NCBI GenBank assembly: GCA_938075305.1
Contig: CALJGV010000014.1
Coordinates: 153,484-217,483, forward strand
Source of the DNA: an uncultured bacterium
GTDB taxonomy: Bacteria; Planctomycetota; UBA1135; GCA-002686595
Length of the DNA stretch: 64,000 nucleotides
Direction of reading: 5' to 3'
The translations under genes were made by a program, and so were the position numbers. Positions 43,501-51,572 of the stretch are shown here, in pieces (the first letter of the stretch is position 1; each line of letters opens with the position of its first letter). A model generated the notes under the pieces. That model saw nothing but the letters and a program-made list of their open reading frames with translations, was not told the DNA's origin and searched no databases.

Positions 43501-43822
43501 GCGCTGCGTCTCCACCTTCGTGGACGGCAGGGAGCTCTTCTCCCTGGAGGCCGACGCCGCCGGACGCGCCGCCGCGGAGGCGGAGCGCCAGCGCATCATC
43601 CAGAAGCTCCTGAAGAAGGGCAGTAAGCCCAAGAAGTCCCGGGGCAGCTGGGGCGGACGGGGCGGAGGAGAGCGCCTCGCGGACCGAGACCTCGCCCGCT
43701 TCCGGGATGAGCTCGAGGACCTGTGGCGCTCCGGCGCCGACCCAACCCTCTCGCGGCCCGGGGTGTGCGGCTGCTTCGACGTCCTCTACGAGATGGCCGC
43801 CACGCGCGCCGGGAGCCGCTGA
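40547..43822 (+). CDS. Secreted tandem amidohydrolase: N-terminal degenerate and C-terminal metal-binding domain
   Basis: A 1,091-residue exported protein (signal ~1-23, ending PLLAQ). Residues ~35-430 form an amidohydrolase-like domain (ALTHARLIPSPGALVEDATI, TVTPARLLGVDDRLGKVEPG) in which the usual PGxIDxHxH is replaced by HAGFVEMYAG, so the first metal ligands are missing. A strand-rich region (~435-545) and a very acidic linker (~545-585) follow. Residues ~600-1015 form a second amidohydrolase with HVTPGLIDCHSHTG (HxH intact), RWIHCHSYRQDEI, FQHVLEGYKVAEEI, and GLGDRTGSIEVGKDADLAIW. Members of this exported group are usually annotated as imidazolonepropionase-like or dipeptidase-like; the substrate is not known. 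The basic C-terminus (KKGSKPKKSRGSWGGRGGG) is unusual. A third family member starts 1 nt downstream. Confidence 0.88.
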   Translation: MIRLSLVAALVAAMPAFSPLLAQDEPLRGPRKIDPRWHALTHARLIPSPGALVEDATIVLRDGVIVSVETGGEAPAGARVWDCSGLTVHAGFVEMYAGVEAPLPDATGLGGYWQSEKVVPQRSALDGERLIDSEVESLRGAGFTAAAIAPSDGVLGGSSAVVALGAGEGDVAAATPEVIEDGVYQTLAFRRASWGSEGSLAYPNSEMGAIALIRQALMDADHHAACLGVDATDVTGHEPPQPNEALDALRRGGAPFLFNASSELQLLRAARLADEFNRPVMVLGSGTEFRRLDAVLAAGLPLVIPVNYPEAPDVSTSMAAAAHSLRDLATWEHAPSNARRLVDGGAMVALTSAKLDDRGDFMAGVRQAIERGLDPEDALRALTVTPARLLGVDDRLGKVEPGRLAHLVVRTADPFDEDSEIRDVWVAGRRFEIEAAPADTHEGDYAFRLETADGPIEGTLRLKSSSSAEVLVGEDSIELNELKVGPQHMHFHLEAEALAPEGVFSGTGLFEGEAIHGSLVGPDGAMMRWSATRTGDVPDEDEDADEAEEQGGAAASSAEDEGDAEAAEGEPEVGTEAPDPSMGAESSEDQPLPLPFGAHGLMSYPESETVLIRNATVWTAADAGIVEGAVILVEDGKIRYVGPEALAPVPDGARVIDAEGGHVTPGLIDCHSHTGISGGVNETGRRVTSEVRIGDVINPDDINFYRQLAGGLTAANLLHGSANAIGGQNAVIKLRWGASHPEDMKAQGAMPGIKFALGENPKRVAAGTDRSDEYPQTRMGVAALIEDRLVAGREYRESLARYAALSEWERARTMPPRRDLELEALGEIVAGERWIHCHSYRQDEILMLARLAQAFGFKIGTFQHVLEGYKVAEEIAEAAVGASTFSDWWAYKFEVVDAIPHNATLMSDVGVNVSINSDSSEHARRLNTEAAKAVKYGRMERAEAIKLVTLNPAIQLGLGDRTGSIEVGKDADLAIWSGDPLSYQSRCVSTFVDGRELFSLEADAAGRAAAEAERQRIIQKLLKKGSKPKKSRGSWGGRGGGERLADRDLARFRDELEDLWRSGADPTLSRPGVCGCFDVLYEMAATRAGSR

Positions 43823-43823
43823 T

Positions 43824-45146
43824 ATGAGCCCCTCCATTCACCTGAAGCTCGCGGCGCTCGTCGCCCTCGCAGCCCCCTCTCTCGCCCAGGACCTCACCCC
43901 CAGCGCCGCCGCCCAGGAGGGCCCGGTGCTCCTTCGCGGGGCGACCATCCACACCGTCTCCGGCGACGTGATCGAGGGCGGCGACCTGCTCTTCGAGGAC
44001 GGCGTCATCCAGGCGGTCTCCGCCGAGCGCCTCGACGCGGGTGAGGCCCGCGTCTTCGAACTCGACGGGCGCCACGTGTTCCCCGGCTTCGTCCTGGCGA
44101 CGAGCACCCTTGGACTTGTGGAGGTGGACTCAGTGGACATGACCATCGACACCTCCGAGGGGGGCTCCCTCAACCCCGAGGTCTACGCCGCGGTGGCCGT
44201 CAACCCCGACTCCTGGCACCTGCCCGTTACCCGTCGCAATGGAGTGCTGGTGGCCGGCGTCTTCCCCCAAGGGGGCCTGGTCCCTGGCCGCGTCTCCACT
44301 ATCCAGCTGGACGGCTGGAGCTGGGAGGACCTGGCCCTCGACCGCCACGCCGGCCTGGCGATCAACTGGCCCTCCGAGCGCTCCTCGCGTTTCGCCCGCT
44401 GGAGCGGTGGGGGCGGTGACTCGGGCGACCGTGCGAAGCGTCAGATCGCCGAGCTGAACGCTCTGTTTGACGCGGCCGCCGCCTACGTGGCGGCCAAGGA
44501 CGCCGATCCCACCGTGCCCACGGACCTGCGCTTCGAGGCCATGCGCCCGATCCTCTCCGGTGAGGACCCCGTGTTCCTCTCCATCACCACCCGCAAGCAG
44601 GCGGAGGCGGCCCTGCCCTGGTGCGCCGAGCGCGGCCTGCGCGCTGCCATCGCCGGGGGCCGCGACGCCCTCGAGTTCGCGGACCTCCTGGTGCGCCACG
44701 ACGTGCCCGTGGCGATCACCAGCACCCACCGCCTCCCGCACCGCCGGGACCTCTCCTACGCCACCACCTACGAACTGCCCGCGAAGCTCGAGGCGGCCGG
44801 CGTCCGCTGGTGCCTGACCATGGGCGCCCGGGACAGCTCCAACGCCCGCAACCTCTGCTACGAGGCCGCCGCCGCGGTGCCCCACGGGCTGACCCCGGCC
44901 CAGGCCCTTCGCTCGGTCACCCTGTCCTCCGCGGAGTTCCTGGGCATCGACGACCACGTGGGCTCCCTCGACAAGGGCAAGCACGCGACCCTCTTCGTGG
45001 CGGACGGCGACCCCTTCGAGCTGGGGACCAAGATCGAGCACGCCTTCGTCCAGGGCCGCAAGATCTCCCTCACCGACAAGCAGACCGCCCTCGACGCCAA
45101 GTACCGCGAGAAGTACCGCCAGCGCGGGACCCTCAAGCGGGACTGA
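43824..45146 (+). CDS. Secreted amidohydrolase-like protein without HxH metal motif
   Basis: A 440-residue exported protein, signal ~1-21 (PSLAQ). It has the amidohydrolase framework LLRGATIHTVSGDVIEGGDL, FELDGRHVFPGFVLATSTLG and TLSSAEFLGIDDHVGSLDKG then KHATLFVADGDPFE. The HxH that normally follows PGF is absent (VLATST), as are clear further ligands. It resembles the degenerate N-terminal half of its upstream neighbour more than the active half. The two genes are 1 nt apart, so a complex of catalytic and non-catalytic subunits is plausible. The ATG at 43824 is used; codons before it lie in the upstream gene. Confidence 0.82.
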   Translation: MSPSIHLKLAALVALAAPSLAQDLTPSAAAQEGPVLLRGATIHTVSGDVIEGGDLLFEDGVIQAVSAERLDAGEARVFELDGRHVFPGFVLATSTLGLVEVDSVDMTIDTSEGGSLNPEVYAAVAVNPDSWHLPVTRRNGVLVAGVFPQGGLVPGRVSTIQLDGWSWEDLALDRHAGLAINWPSERSSRFARWSGGGGDSGDRAKRQIAELNALFDAAAAYVAAKDADPTVPTDLRFEAMRPILSGEDPVFLSITTRKQAEAALPWCAERGLRAAIAGGRDALEFADLLVRHDVPVAITSTHRLPHRRDLSYATTYELPAKLEAAGVRWCLTMGARDSSNARNLCYEAAAAVPHGLTPAQALRSVTLSSAEFLGIDDHVGSLDKGKHATLFVADGDPFELGTKIEHAFVQGRKISLTDKQTALDAKYREKYRQRGTLKRD

Positions 45147-45358
45147 CGGAGGCAGCGGCCCCGTGGTCACCCCTTGGCGTGCCGCGGGGTGTGGTGACCC
45201 CCTTCACGGCATCTCGTCCGCAGGCGCATCGCGTCCTGAACCACGAGGTCCCTGGGCGTCGGCGGATCGTTGTCAGCTGGCCGTCGCGACGGGCTGGCTC
45301 TGCGACGCGTGGGGTTTCGCTCGCGCGGGCCGGATCGTGCCCGCCGAACGTCCGCCGC

Positions 45359-45694
45359 TCAGCGCTCCGCGGTGCTCGGGTCCTGCAGCAGTCTTCTGCC
45401 GAGGTGGAGGAGGAGGCCGAGCACCACGACGCCCACGGCCACGGTCCAGACCATCGGCTCGACGGCGGCGTCGGCGATCACCTCGAGCACGCACACGCCC
45501 CAGCCCCAGGCGAAGTAGAGGGAGCCGGAGAAGGAGCGGGTCCGCCAGAGCTGCAAGGAGGCGTAGAAGCCCACCAGCGCCACGGCGAAGGTCAGGACGT
45601 ACAGGCCGGGCCCAAACGCCCCCTGACCGAGCAGGATCGCCGCGAGGGTGATCCCGGCGACCAGGAAGAGGCTGCACTGACGCGCCGTGAACAT
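45359..45694 (-). CDS. Small three-helix membrane protein, unknown function
   Basis: A 111-residue protein consisting almost entirely of hydrophobic helices (CSLFLVAGITLAAILLG, VLTFAVALVGFYASLQLW, PMVWTVAVGVVVLGLLLH) with short polar loops and a basic end RRLLQDP. I recognise no family. It stands alone: 212 nt from the convergent amidohydrolase stop and 188 nt downstream of the GspG-like gene end on the same strand. Hydrophobic-residue distribution and third-position G/C support it as coding. Confidence 0.6.
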   Translation of the reverse strand: MFTARQCSLFLVAGITLAAILLGQGAFGPGLYVLTFAVALVGFYASLQLWRTRSFSGSLYFAWGWGVCVLEVIADAAVEPMVWTVAVGVVVLGLLLHLGRRLLQDPSTAER

Positions 45695-45882
45695 GGGAGG
45701 TGGTACCTCGGCCCCTTCCGGGTATTCAGGGAATCGCGTGGGGAGCTGGGGATGGCCGGTGGGGCGCTCTTCAGCGTCGGCCGCGGGACCTCAGCGGTCC
45801 CTGGAAGGCAGCGTGCCGCGCGCCCTTCGTGACCCCAGCGCGGGGAGCGCCAGGCCGCCCGCGGGCGACCTGGACAACGGGC

Positions 45883-48186
45883 TCACAGCTCGAGGAGGAG
45901 GTCGTCGCCCTCGCCGTTCTCGTCGATCCCGTTGGCGCCGATGGACCAGATTCTGACCTTGCCGCCTTTGTTCGAGTACTTGAACCCTCGGCCCCAACCG
46001 TCGCTGGGCAGTTCCTTGAGGGTCCCCGTCTTCGAAGGGCCGTCTCCTTTCAGTTCGGCGAGGCTGGCGGGGGCCTTCCCGTCGTTCTGGAGCTGGAACA
46101 TCTGGATGCCCATGGAGAGGCCCATGAGGCTGGACTGGGTCTGTCCCGACGGGCCGGGCTCCACGTCCTCTTCCAGGTTCAGCGGCTGACCAGCGAATTC
46201 GATCACCATGTCGTCGTCGTCCCATTCGTCTCCCGCCTCGTCGAAGCCCGCAGAGGCCCCGAACACGGCCGCGCCGCCGATGGCAGCGATGCCCATGAGC
46301 ATCGAGACCTCCGGGCCGATGGACGACTCGGTGATATCCATGCGCCCGCCCTCCAGGGCGACCGAGTAGCGCCGGCTGGGCTGGAAGTGCTTCGTCAGCA
46401 CGGTCATGTCCGGGAGCGCCTCCAGCTGGAAGGGGAGGTCCATCTCACCGCCACCCCCGGCCAGACCGCCGAGCATCGGGGCGAGGGCCTTCAGCTGGGT
46501 GTAGAGGTTGCCCATGAAGAGCGGCCAGTCGGCGAAGTTGACCATCGAGGCGCCGTCAGCGATCCCCGTCTCGACCAGGCCCGCGTGCAGCGTCGCCTCC
46601 TCGCCGGCCTTGAGGAGCTTGGCGACCCGGCGCACCTCGCGCTTGGCGTGGGTGGGCAGGGTGGAGAGCAGCACGCGGTCGTCCATCACCGTGATGGTGG
46701 GGCGGAAGAACGTCGAGGGGTCGATGGGAAGGCCGGCCATCATGCCGCCGGCCCCCATGCCGCCACCGCCGCCGGCGTCAGCGAGGGACCAGCTGTAGAG
46801 GGTGGCCCCTCGGTAGTCGGTGCGCTGGCCCTCGATCTCGCCCAGCTCCTTGATCATGCCCACCAGGCCGTCCATCCCGCGGGTGAAGGTCTCGCGGTCT
46901 TCGAGCGCGGCGACGGCCATCAGGTTCGGCGCCGAGAGCAGCGAGCGGAGCTTCGGCAGGCTGTAGGAGATCGAGTCGCCGAGGGGCGCGATCACGTCGC
47001 GGTCCACGCGGAAGCCGAACTCCTGTTCCAGCTGGGACATCATCGCCTCCACGGACTCAGGGTCGGGGGCGGCCTCGGTCACCATGCCGAGGAGCATGGC
47101 GGGGTCGAAGCTGGCGACCGCGGTGACGAGGGCGTCGGGGTGGGCGAGGCCCAGGCTGGAGGCCTCGATGGGGGAGCCGCCGATCATGTCCAGGCCGGGG
47201 CTCGGAGACCCGCCGGGGACCCACCCACGGGTCGAGAAGCGGCCATCGTCGAGGATGCTCACGTCCCAGTGGCCGCCGCGGATCATGGCGGAGGCCGGGG
47301 CGCCCATCATGAGTTCGAGCATCGAGCCGCCGGGACCGAGGAGAAGCGTCTCCATCAGCCCACCCCCGCCGTCCATGGACTCCATCAAGGAGTTGATCCC
47401 CGCGTACGGCGAGACGTAGGCCTCGACCATCTTCACGCCAGCGCCCTCTCCGAGCTTGGCTCGACCGGCGGCGATCTGGCTGCTGACCATCCCGAGCGCT
47501 GCGCTGCTCATTCGTTGGAGCTCGGCGTCGATGTCCTTGACGCCGGCGATCAGCACGGCGCGCGTTCCGCCTTGCGCGATGTACTGGGGCGGGGAGCCCT
47601 CCATCGCGCTGATGCCGTTGATCGTGACGCTGGCGGCTCCGAAGGACCCCCCGTCGCCTTGGAGCGTCACGGCCCGCGTCGAGAGCTTGGGCGTCATGCT
47701 CTCCGGGAGGCCCGCGGAGTTCAATGCCGTGTAGTCCATGAGGACCTTGACCCAGGCGGCGCGCGAGGCCTCATCCGCGAAATCAACCACCCAGCGGATT
47801 GCCAGCTGGGGCTCCTCCGTGGGGAAGCCGAGGGTGAAGATCGCGGACATGAGATCCGCCTCACCCAGGAATTCCAGGGACATGGAGATGGATCGAACGC
47901 CCTGGTGCAGGTCGAGGATCGGCGGGAGGTCGCTCCCCATGCCGCGCACCTGCTGGACCAGGAGTTCGACCGGGTCCACAGGGCCGCTCCCCATCACCTC
48001 ACCGATGGCTGCCTGGAGGTCCGCGTCGCCCAGCATCTTCGCCATGGCGGTCTTCCCGTAGGAGCCGATGGTTGCCTGGAGGTCAGGGACGCTGAGAACG
48101 AACTCCGCGGAGTCGGGGTGGAGCCTGGGGGCCTCCTGCGGAATGAGGGGCGAGAGCGTCGTGGCGAGTGCGATCGAGAGGAGCAT
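45883..48186 (-). CDS. Large secreted protein with a C-terminal GspG (pseudopilin)-like domain
   Basis: A 767-residue exported protein; the short signal runs ~1-16. Most of the protein is unrecognised, mixed alpha/beta, rich in Met and Gly (AGGGGGMGAGGMMAGLP), with helices such as GKTAMAKMLGDADLQAAIGE. The last ~83 residues (685-767) match the globular end of type II secretion major pseudopilins: a helix GIQMFQLQNDGKAPASLAEL, then LPSDGWGRGFKY (726 on) and IWSIGANGIDENGEGDDL. The prepilin cleavage site and hydrophobic helix of a true pilin are absent. The ATG at 48186 gives a signal peptide; an earlier in-frame ATG would add 26 residues without one. It is a single gene facing away from aconitase. 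Confidence 0.75.
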   Translation of the reverse strand: MLLSIALATTLSPLIPQEAPRLHPDSAEFVLSVPDLQATIGSYGKTAMAKMLGDADLQAAIGEVMGSGPVDPVELLVQQVRGMGSDLPPILDLHQGVRSISMSLEFLGEADLMSAIFTLGFPTEEPQLAIRWVVDFADEASRAAWVKVLMDYTALNSAGLPESMTPKLSTRAVTLQGDGGSFGAASVTINGISAMEGSPPQYIAQGGTRAVLIAGVKDIDAELQRMSSAALGMVSSQIAAGRAKLGEGAGVKMVEAYVSPYAGINSLMESMDGGGGLMETLLLGPGGSMLELMMGAPASAMIRGGHWDVSILDDGRFSTRGWVPGGSPSPGLDMIGGSPIEASSLGLAHPDALVTAVASFDPAMLLGMVTEAAPDPESVEAMMSQLEQEFGFRVDRDVIAPLGDSISYSLPKLRSLLSAPNLMAVAALEDRETFTRGMDGLVGMIKELGEIEGQRTDYRGATLYSWSLADAGGGGGMGAGGMMAGLPIDPSTFFRPTITVMDDRVLLSTLPTHAKREVRRVAKLLKAGEEATLHAGLVETGIADGASMVNFADWPLFMGNLYTQLKALAPMLGGLAGGGGEMDLPFQLEALPDMTVLTKHFQPSRRYSVALEGGRMDITESSIGPEVSMLMGIAAIGGAAVFGASAGFDEAGDEWDDDDMVIEFAGQPLNLEEDVEPGPSGQTQSSLMGLSMGIQMFQLQNDGKAPASLAELKGDGPSKTGTLKELPSDGWGRGFKYSNKGGKVRIWSIGANGIDENGEGDDLLLEL

Positions 48187-48708
48187 GGGCGGCGAGGTGT
48201 CGAGGTCGGGAGCTTCGAGGCAGATGCGGTCCGGCGGGAATTTGTGCGTCAGGACGGACCCCAAAATAGGGCCGACTCGTCCCTTTCGACGGGGGGGCGA
48301 AGATATTCCCGTGGACCGGGCGTTTGTTCACCGATGCGAGCCGGGCTGAAGGGCCCCGGGGGCCCGAAGGGGTGGATCCGCGCGGAGGGGCGAGCGGACG
48401 CTGGGGGCGTGGGCGTTGGCTTCAACCGGTGATGCCTGGCGGGCTCCGGTGGTGGAATTCTCCAGCCGCGCCCCGCCTCTGGAGGGCTCGGCCTCCGTAC
48501 TCTCTTGTGCTCAACCACCGCCCCGTGGTGCCCCTGGGTCGCAGCGCGGGCGGAAGACCGGGCCCGATGGGCCGCTCCTCGGCTTCCAGAGAGGGGCCCG
48601 GGCCGCCTGCGAGGCTGTGGGCGTCCCTTGCCCGCCGGTCCTCACAGAAACAAGATCTCACGGCGCCTCTCCAGCCGCCACCGGGCCCTTTGGGCCCCTG
48701 AAACCACG
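48187..48708. other. Long divergent intergenic region upstream of acnB (522 nt)
   Basis: No credible gene is seen. The region separates the GspG-like secreted protein gene (minus) from acnB (plus). It contains G/C palindromes at 48351-48365 and at 48683-48697 (GGGCCC-TTT-GGGCCC), the latter 11 nt before the acnB start codon where it could mask the ribosome-binding region. The frame upstream of the acnB ATG stays open for ~68 codons but has no similarity to aconitase. Confidence 0.5.
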
Positions 48709-51483
48709 ATGACCATGAGCGTGTACACCGACTACCTCGAGCAGATCGAGGCCCGCAAGGGCCAGGGCCTTCACCCCAAGCCCATCGAGGACGCCGAGCT
48801 GGTCGAGGCGCTCATCGCCCAGATCGAGGACGCCGGGCACGAGCACCGCGAGGCCTCGCTCCAATTCTTCATCTACAACACGCTCCCCGGGACCACCAGC
48901 GCCGCGGGGGCCAAGGCGCGCTTCCTGAAGCGGATCGTGCAGGGGGACGCGGAGGTCGAGGAGATCTCCCCGGCCTTCGCACTTGAGCTCCTGTCGCACA
49001 TGAAGGGCGGTCCGTCGGTGGACGTGCTGCTCGATCTGACACTAGGGGACGACGCAGGGGTAGCGCGTAAGGCTGCCGACGTCCTCAAGACCCAGGTCTT
49101 CCTCTATGAAGCGGACACCGATCGCCTGAAGGCGGCCCACGGGGCCGGCCACGCGCTCGCGACCGAGATCCTGGAGAGCTACGTCCAGGCCGAGTTCTTC
49201 ACCTCGCTCCCCGAGGTGGACGAGACGATCCAGGTCGTCACCTTCGTCACCGCGGTGGGCGACGTGTCCACGGACCTCCTCTCGCCGGGGAGCGACGCCC
49301 ACTCTCGGTCGGACCGCGAGCTCCACGGCCAGTGCCTCTTCGAGCACGACAAGGAGAAGCAGGACGCGCTCCGGGCGCTGCAGGCCCAGCACCCCGACAA
49401 GCGGATCATGCTCGTGGCGGAGAAGGGCACCATGGGTGTGGGCTCCTCCCGCATGTCCGGGGTGAACAACGTCGCCCTCTGGACCGGCGTCCAGGCGAGC
49501 CCCTACGTCCCCTTCATCAACATCGCGCCCGTGGTCGGTGGCACCAACGGGATCTCACCGATCTTCCTCACCACCGTGGGCGTCACCGGCGGCATCGGGC
49601 TCGACCTCAACAACTGGGTCAAGCAGCTGGGGCCGGACGGGGAGCCCGTCCTCGACGCGGACGGGGAGCCCGTGCTGGAGGAGGTCTTCTCGATCGACAC
49701 GGGCACCGTCCTGACGATCAACACGCGTACCAAGAGGCTCTACGACGAGAGCGGCGCGAAGGAACTCTGCGACATCTCCCCGGCCTTCACTCCCCAGAAG
49801 CTGGAGTTCATCCGCGCCAAGGGGTCCTACGCCGTGGTCTTCGGCAAGAAGCTCCAGACCACCGCGGCGGAGATCCTCGGGGTGGAGAAGCCGGCGGTGT
49901 ACGCCGCCGCCAAGGAGGTGTCCCACGCGGGACAGGGCCTGACCGCGGTGGAGAAGATCTTCAACCGCAACGCCGTCGGCGCGACCCCGGGGGCCGTACT
50001 GCACGCCGGCTCGGACGTGCGCGTGAAGGTGAACATCGTGGGGTCCCAGGACACCACTGGCCTCATGACCTCCCAGGAGCTTGAGATGATGGCGGCGACC
50101 GTGATTTCGCCCACGGTGGACGGGGCCTATCAGTCCGGCTGCCACACGGCGTCGGTCTGGGACCAGAAGGCCCAGCGCAACATCCCGAAGCTCATGAGCT
50201 TCATGGGCGACTTCGGGTTGATCACCGCGCGGTCCCCGGAGGACAAATATCCGGCGATGACCGACGTGATCCACAAGGTCCTCAACGACCTCACGGTGGA
50301 TGACCGGGCCGTCATCATCGGAGGCGACTCTCACACCCGCATGTCGAAGGGGGTCGCCTTCGGCGCCGACTCCGGCACCGTAGGCCTCGCCCTCGCGACG
50401 GGGGAGGCGACCATGCCGATCCCCGAGTCCGTCAAGGTGACCTTCAAGGGCACGCTGAAGAACCACATGGACTTCCGTGACGTGGTGCACGCGACCCAGG
50501 CGCAGATGCTCCAGGAGTTCGGGGACAACGTCTTCCAGGGCCGGGTGATCGAGGTCCACATCGGCACCCTCCTCTCGGACCAGGCGTTCACGTTCACGGA
50601 CTGGACCGCGGAGATGAAGGCCAAGGCCTCGATCTGCATCTCGCAGCCCGAGACCCTGATCGAGTCCCTCGAAATCGCCCGCGATCGGATTCAGATCATG
50701 ATCGACAAGGGCATGGACAACGCGGGTGCCGTCCTGGCGGGGCTCGTGGCCCGCGCGGAGGCCCGCATCGCGGGCCTGCGTTCCGGAGAGGAGCCGGCGC
50801 TCCTGCCGGATGGCGACGCCCGCTACGCCGCCGAGTTCACCGTGGATCTGGATGTCATCGATGAGCCGATGATCGCGGACCCCGACGTGAACAACGAGGA
50901 CGTGTCCAAGCGCTACACCCACGACACGATCCGCCCGGTGTCCTACTACGGCGGGGACAAGCCCGTTGACCTGGGCTTCGTCGGCTCTTGCATGATCCAC
51001 AAGGGGGACATGCAGATCATCGCTCAGATGCTCAAGAACATCGAGGCGAACGAGGGGGCGGTCACCTTCAAGGCGCCCCTCGTGGTGGCCCCGCCCACCT
51101 ACAACATCGTGGACGAGCTCAAGGCTGAGGGCGACTGGGCGATCCTCCAGAAGTACTCGGGCTTCGAGTTTGACGACCTCCTCCCGAAGAGCGCCGCCCG
51201 CACCGAGTACGAGCCGATGATGTACCTGGAGCGGCCAGGCTGCAATCTGTGCATGGGCAACCAGGAGAAGGCGGCCAAGGGCGACACGGTCATGGCGACC
51301 TCGACCCGCCTCTTCAAGGGGCGCGTGGTCGCTGACAGCGCCGAGAAGAAGGGAGAGTCCCTGCTGGCGTCTACTCCGGTCGTGGTGCTCTCCACCATCC
51401 TCGGCCGTACGCCGACCATGGACGAGTACCTCGCCGCCGTGGACGGGATCGAGCTCACCAGCTTCGCGCCGCCGTTGGACTGA
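48709..51483 (+). CDS. acnB: Aconitate hydratase B (AcnB type)
   Basis: A 924-residue aconitase of the B type, converting citrate to isocitrate (and often 2-methylisocitrate) with a [4Fe-4S] cluster. The N-terminal HEAT-like domain specific to AcnB is present (~1-160), followed by VTFVTAVGDVSTDLLSPGSDA and AEKGTMGVGSSRMSGVNN. The second half has VGSQDTTGLMTSQEL, IGGDSHTRMSKGVAFGADSG, and cluster ligands Cys761 (FVGSCMIHKGD), Cys845 and Cys848 (GCNLCMGNQ). It is about 60 residues longer than the E. coli enzyme. An internal repeat DGEPVL-DADGEPVL is present near residue 310. The ATG at 48709 matches the usual N-terminus. It is monocistronic with a long leader; citric-acid-cycle partners are elsewhere. 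Confidence 0.95.
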   Translation: MTMSVYTDYLEQIEARKGQGLHPKPIEDAELVEALIAQIEDAGHEHREASLQFFIYNTLPGTTSAAGAKARFLKRIVQGDAEVEEISPAFALELLSHMKGGPSVDVLLDLTLGDDAGVARKAADVLKTQVFLYEADTDRLKAAHGAGHALATEILESYVQAEFFTSLPEVDETIQVVTFVTAVGDVSTDLLSPGSDAHSRSDRELHGQCLFEHDKEKQDALRALQAQHPDKRIMLVAEKGTMGVGSSRMSGVNNVALWTGVQASPYVPFINIAPVVGGTNGISPIFLTTVGVTGGIGLDLNNWVKQLGPDGEPVLDADGEPVLEEVFSIDTGTVLTINTRTKRLYDESGAKELCDISPAFTPQKLEFIRAKGSYAVVFGKKLQTTAAEILGVEKPAVYAAAKEVSHAGQGLTAVEKIFNRNAVGATPGAVLHAGSDVRVKVNIVGSQDTTGLMTSQELEMMAATVISPTVDGAYQSGCHTASVWDQKAQRNIPKLMSFMGDFGLITARSPEDKYPAMTDVIHKVLNDLTVDDRAVIIGGDSHTRMSKGVAFGADSGTVGLALATGEATMPIPESVKVTFKGTLKNHMDFRDVVHATQAQMLQEFGDNVFQGRVIEVHIGTLLSDQAFTFTDWTAEMKAKASICISQPETLIESLEIARDRIQIMIDKGMDNAGAVLAGLVARAEARIAGLRSGEEPALLPDGDARYAAEFTVDLDVIDEPMIADPDVNNEDVSKRYTHDTIRPVSYYGGDKPVDLGFVGSCMIHKGDMQIIAQMLKNIEANEGAVTFKAPLVVAPPTYNIVDELKAEGDWAILQKYSGFEFDDLLPKSAARTEYEPMMYLERPGCNLCMGNQEKAAKGDTVMATSTRLFKGRVVADSAEKKGESLLASTPVVVLSTILGRTPTMDEYLAAVDGIELTSFAPPLD

Positions 51484-51572
51484 TGCCGGGCCCAGCGGGG
51501 ATGGAGGCACAGGCCGGACTTTGCCTCTGAACAACCGGTACTCGGCGGGATGGAGAGGGGTATGTTCCCCAT

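Noticed and set aside
41444..43837. A ~797-codon minus-strand open frame opposite the tandem amidohydrolase
   Set aside because: It is a shadow of the G/C codon bias of a gene with intact amidohydrolase motifs; its composition is unlike any protein in the window.
45165..45199. Imperfect inverted repeat after the amidohydrolase pair
   Set aside because: The pairing needs a 2-3 nt bulge and leaves a short stem; too weak to call a terminator.
45700..48432. A 910-codon plus-strand open frame opposite the GspG-like secreted protein
   Set aside because: The minus-strand frame has a signal peptide and pseudopilin motifs; the plus-strand frame lacks domains and has extreme His/Arg/Asp content.
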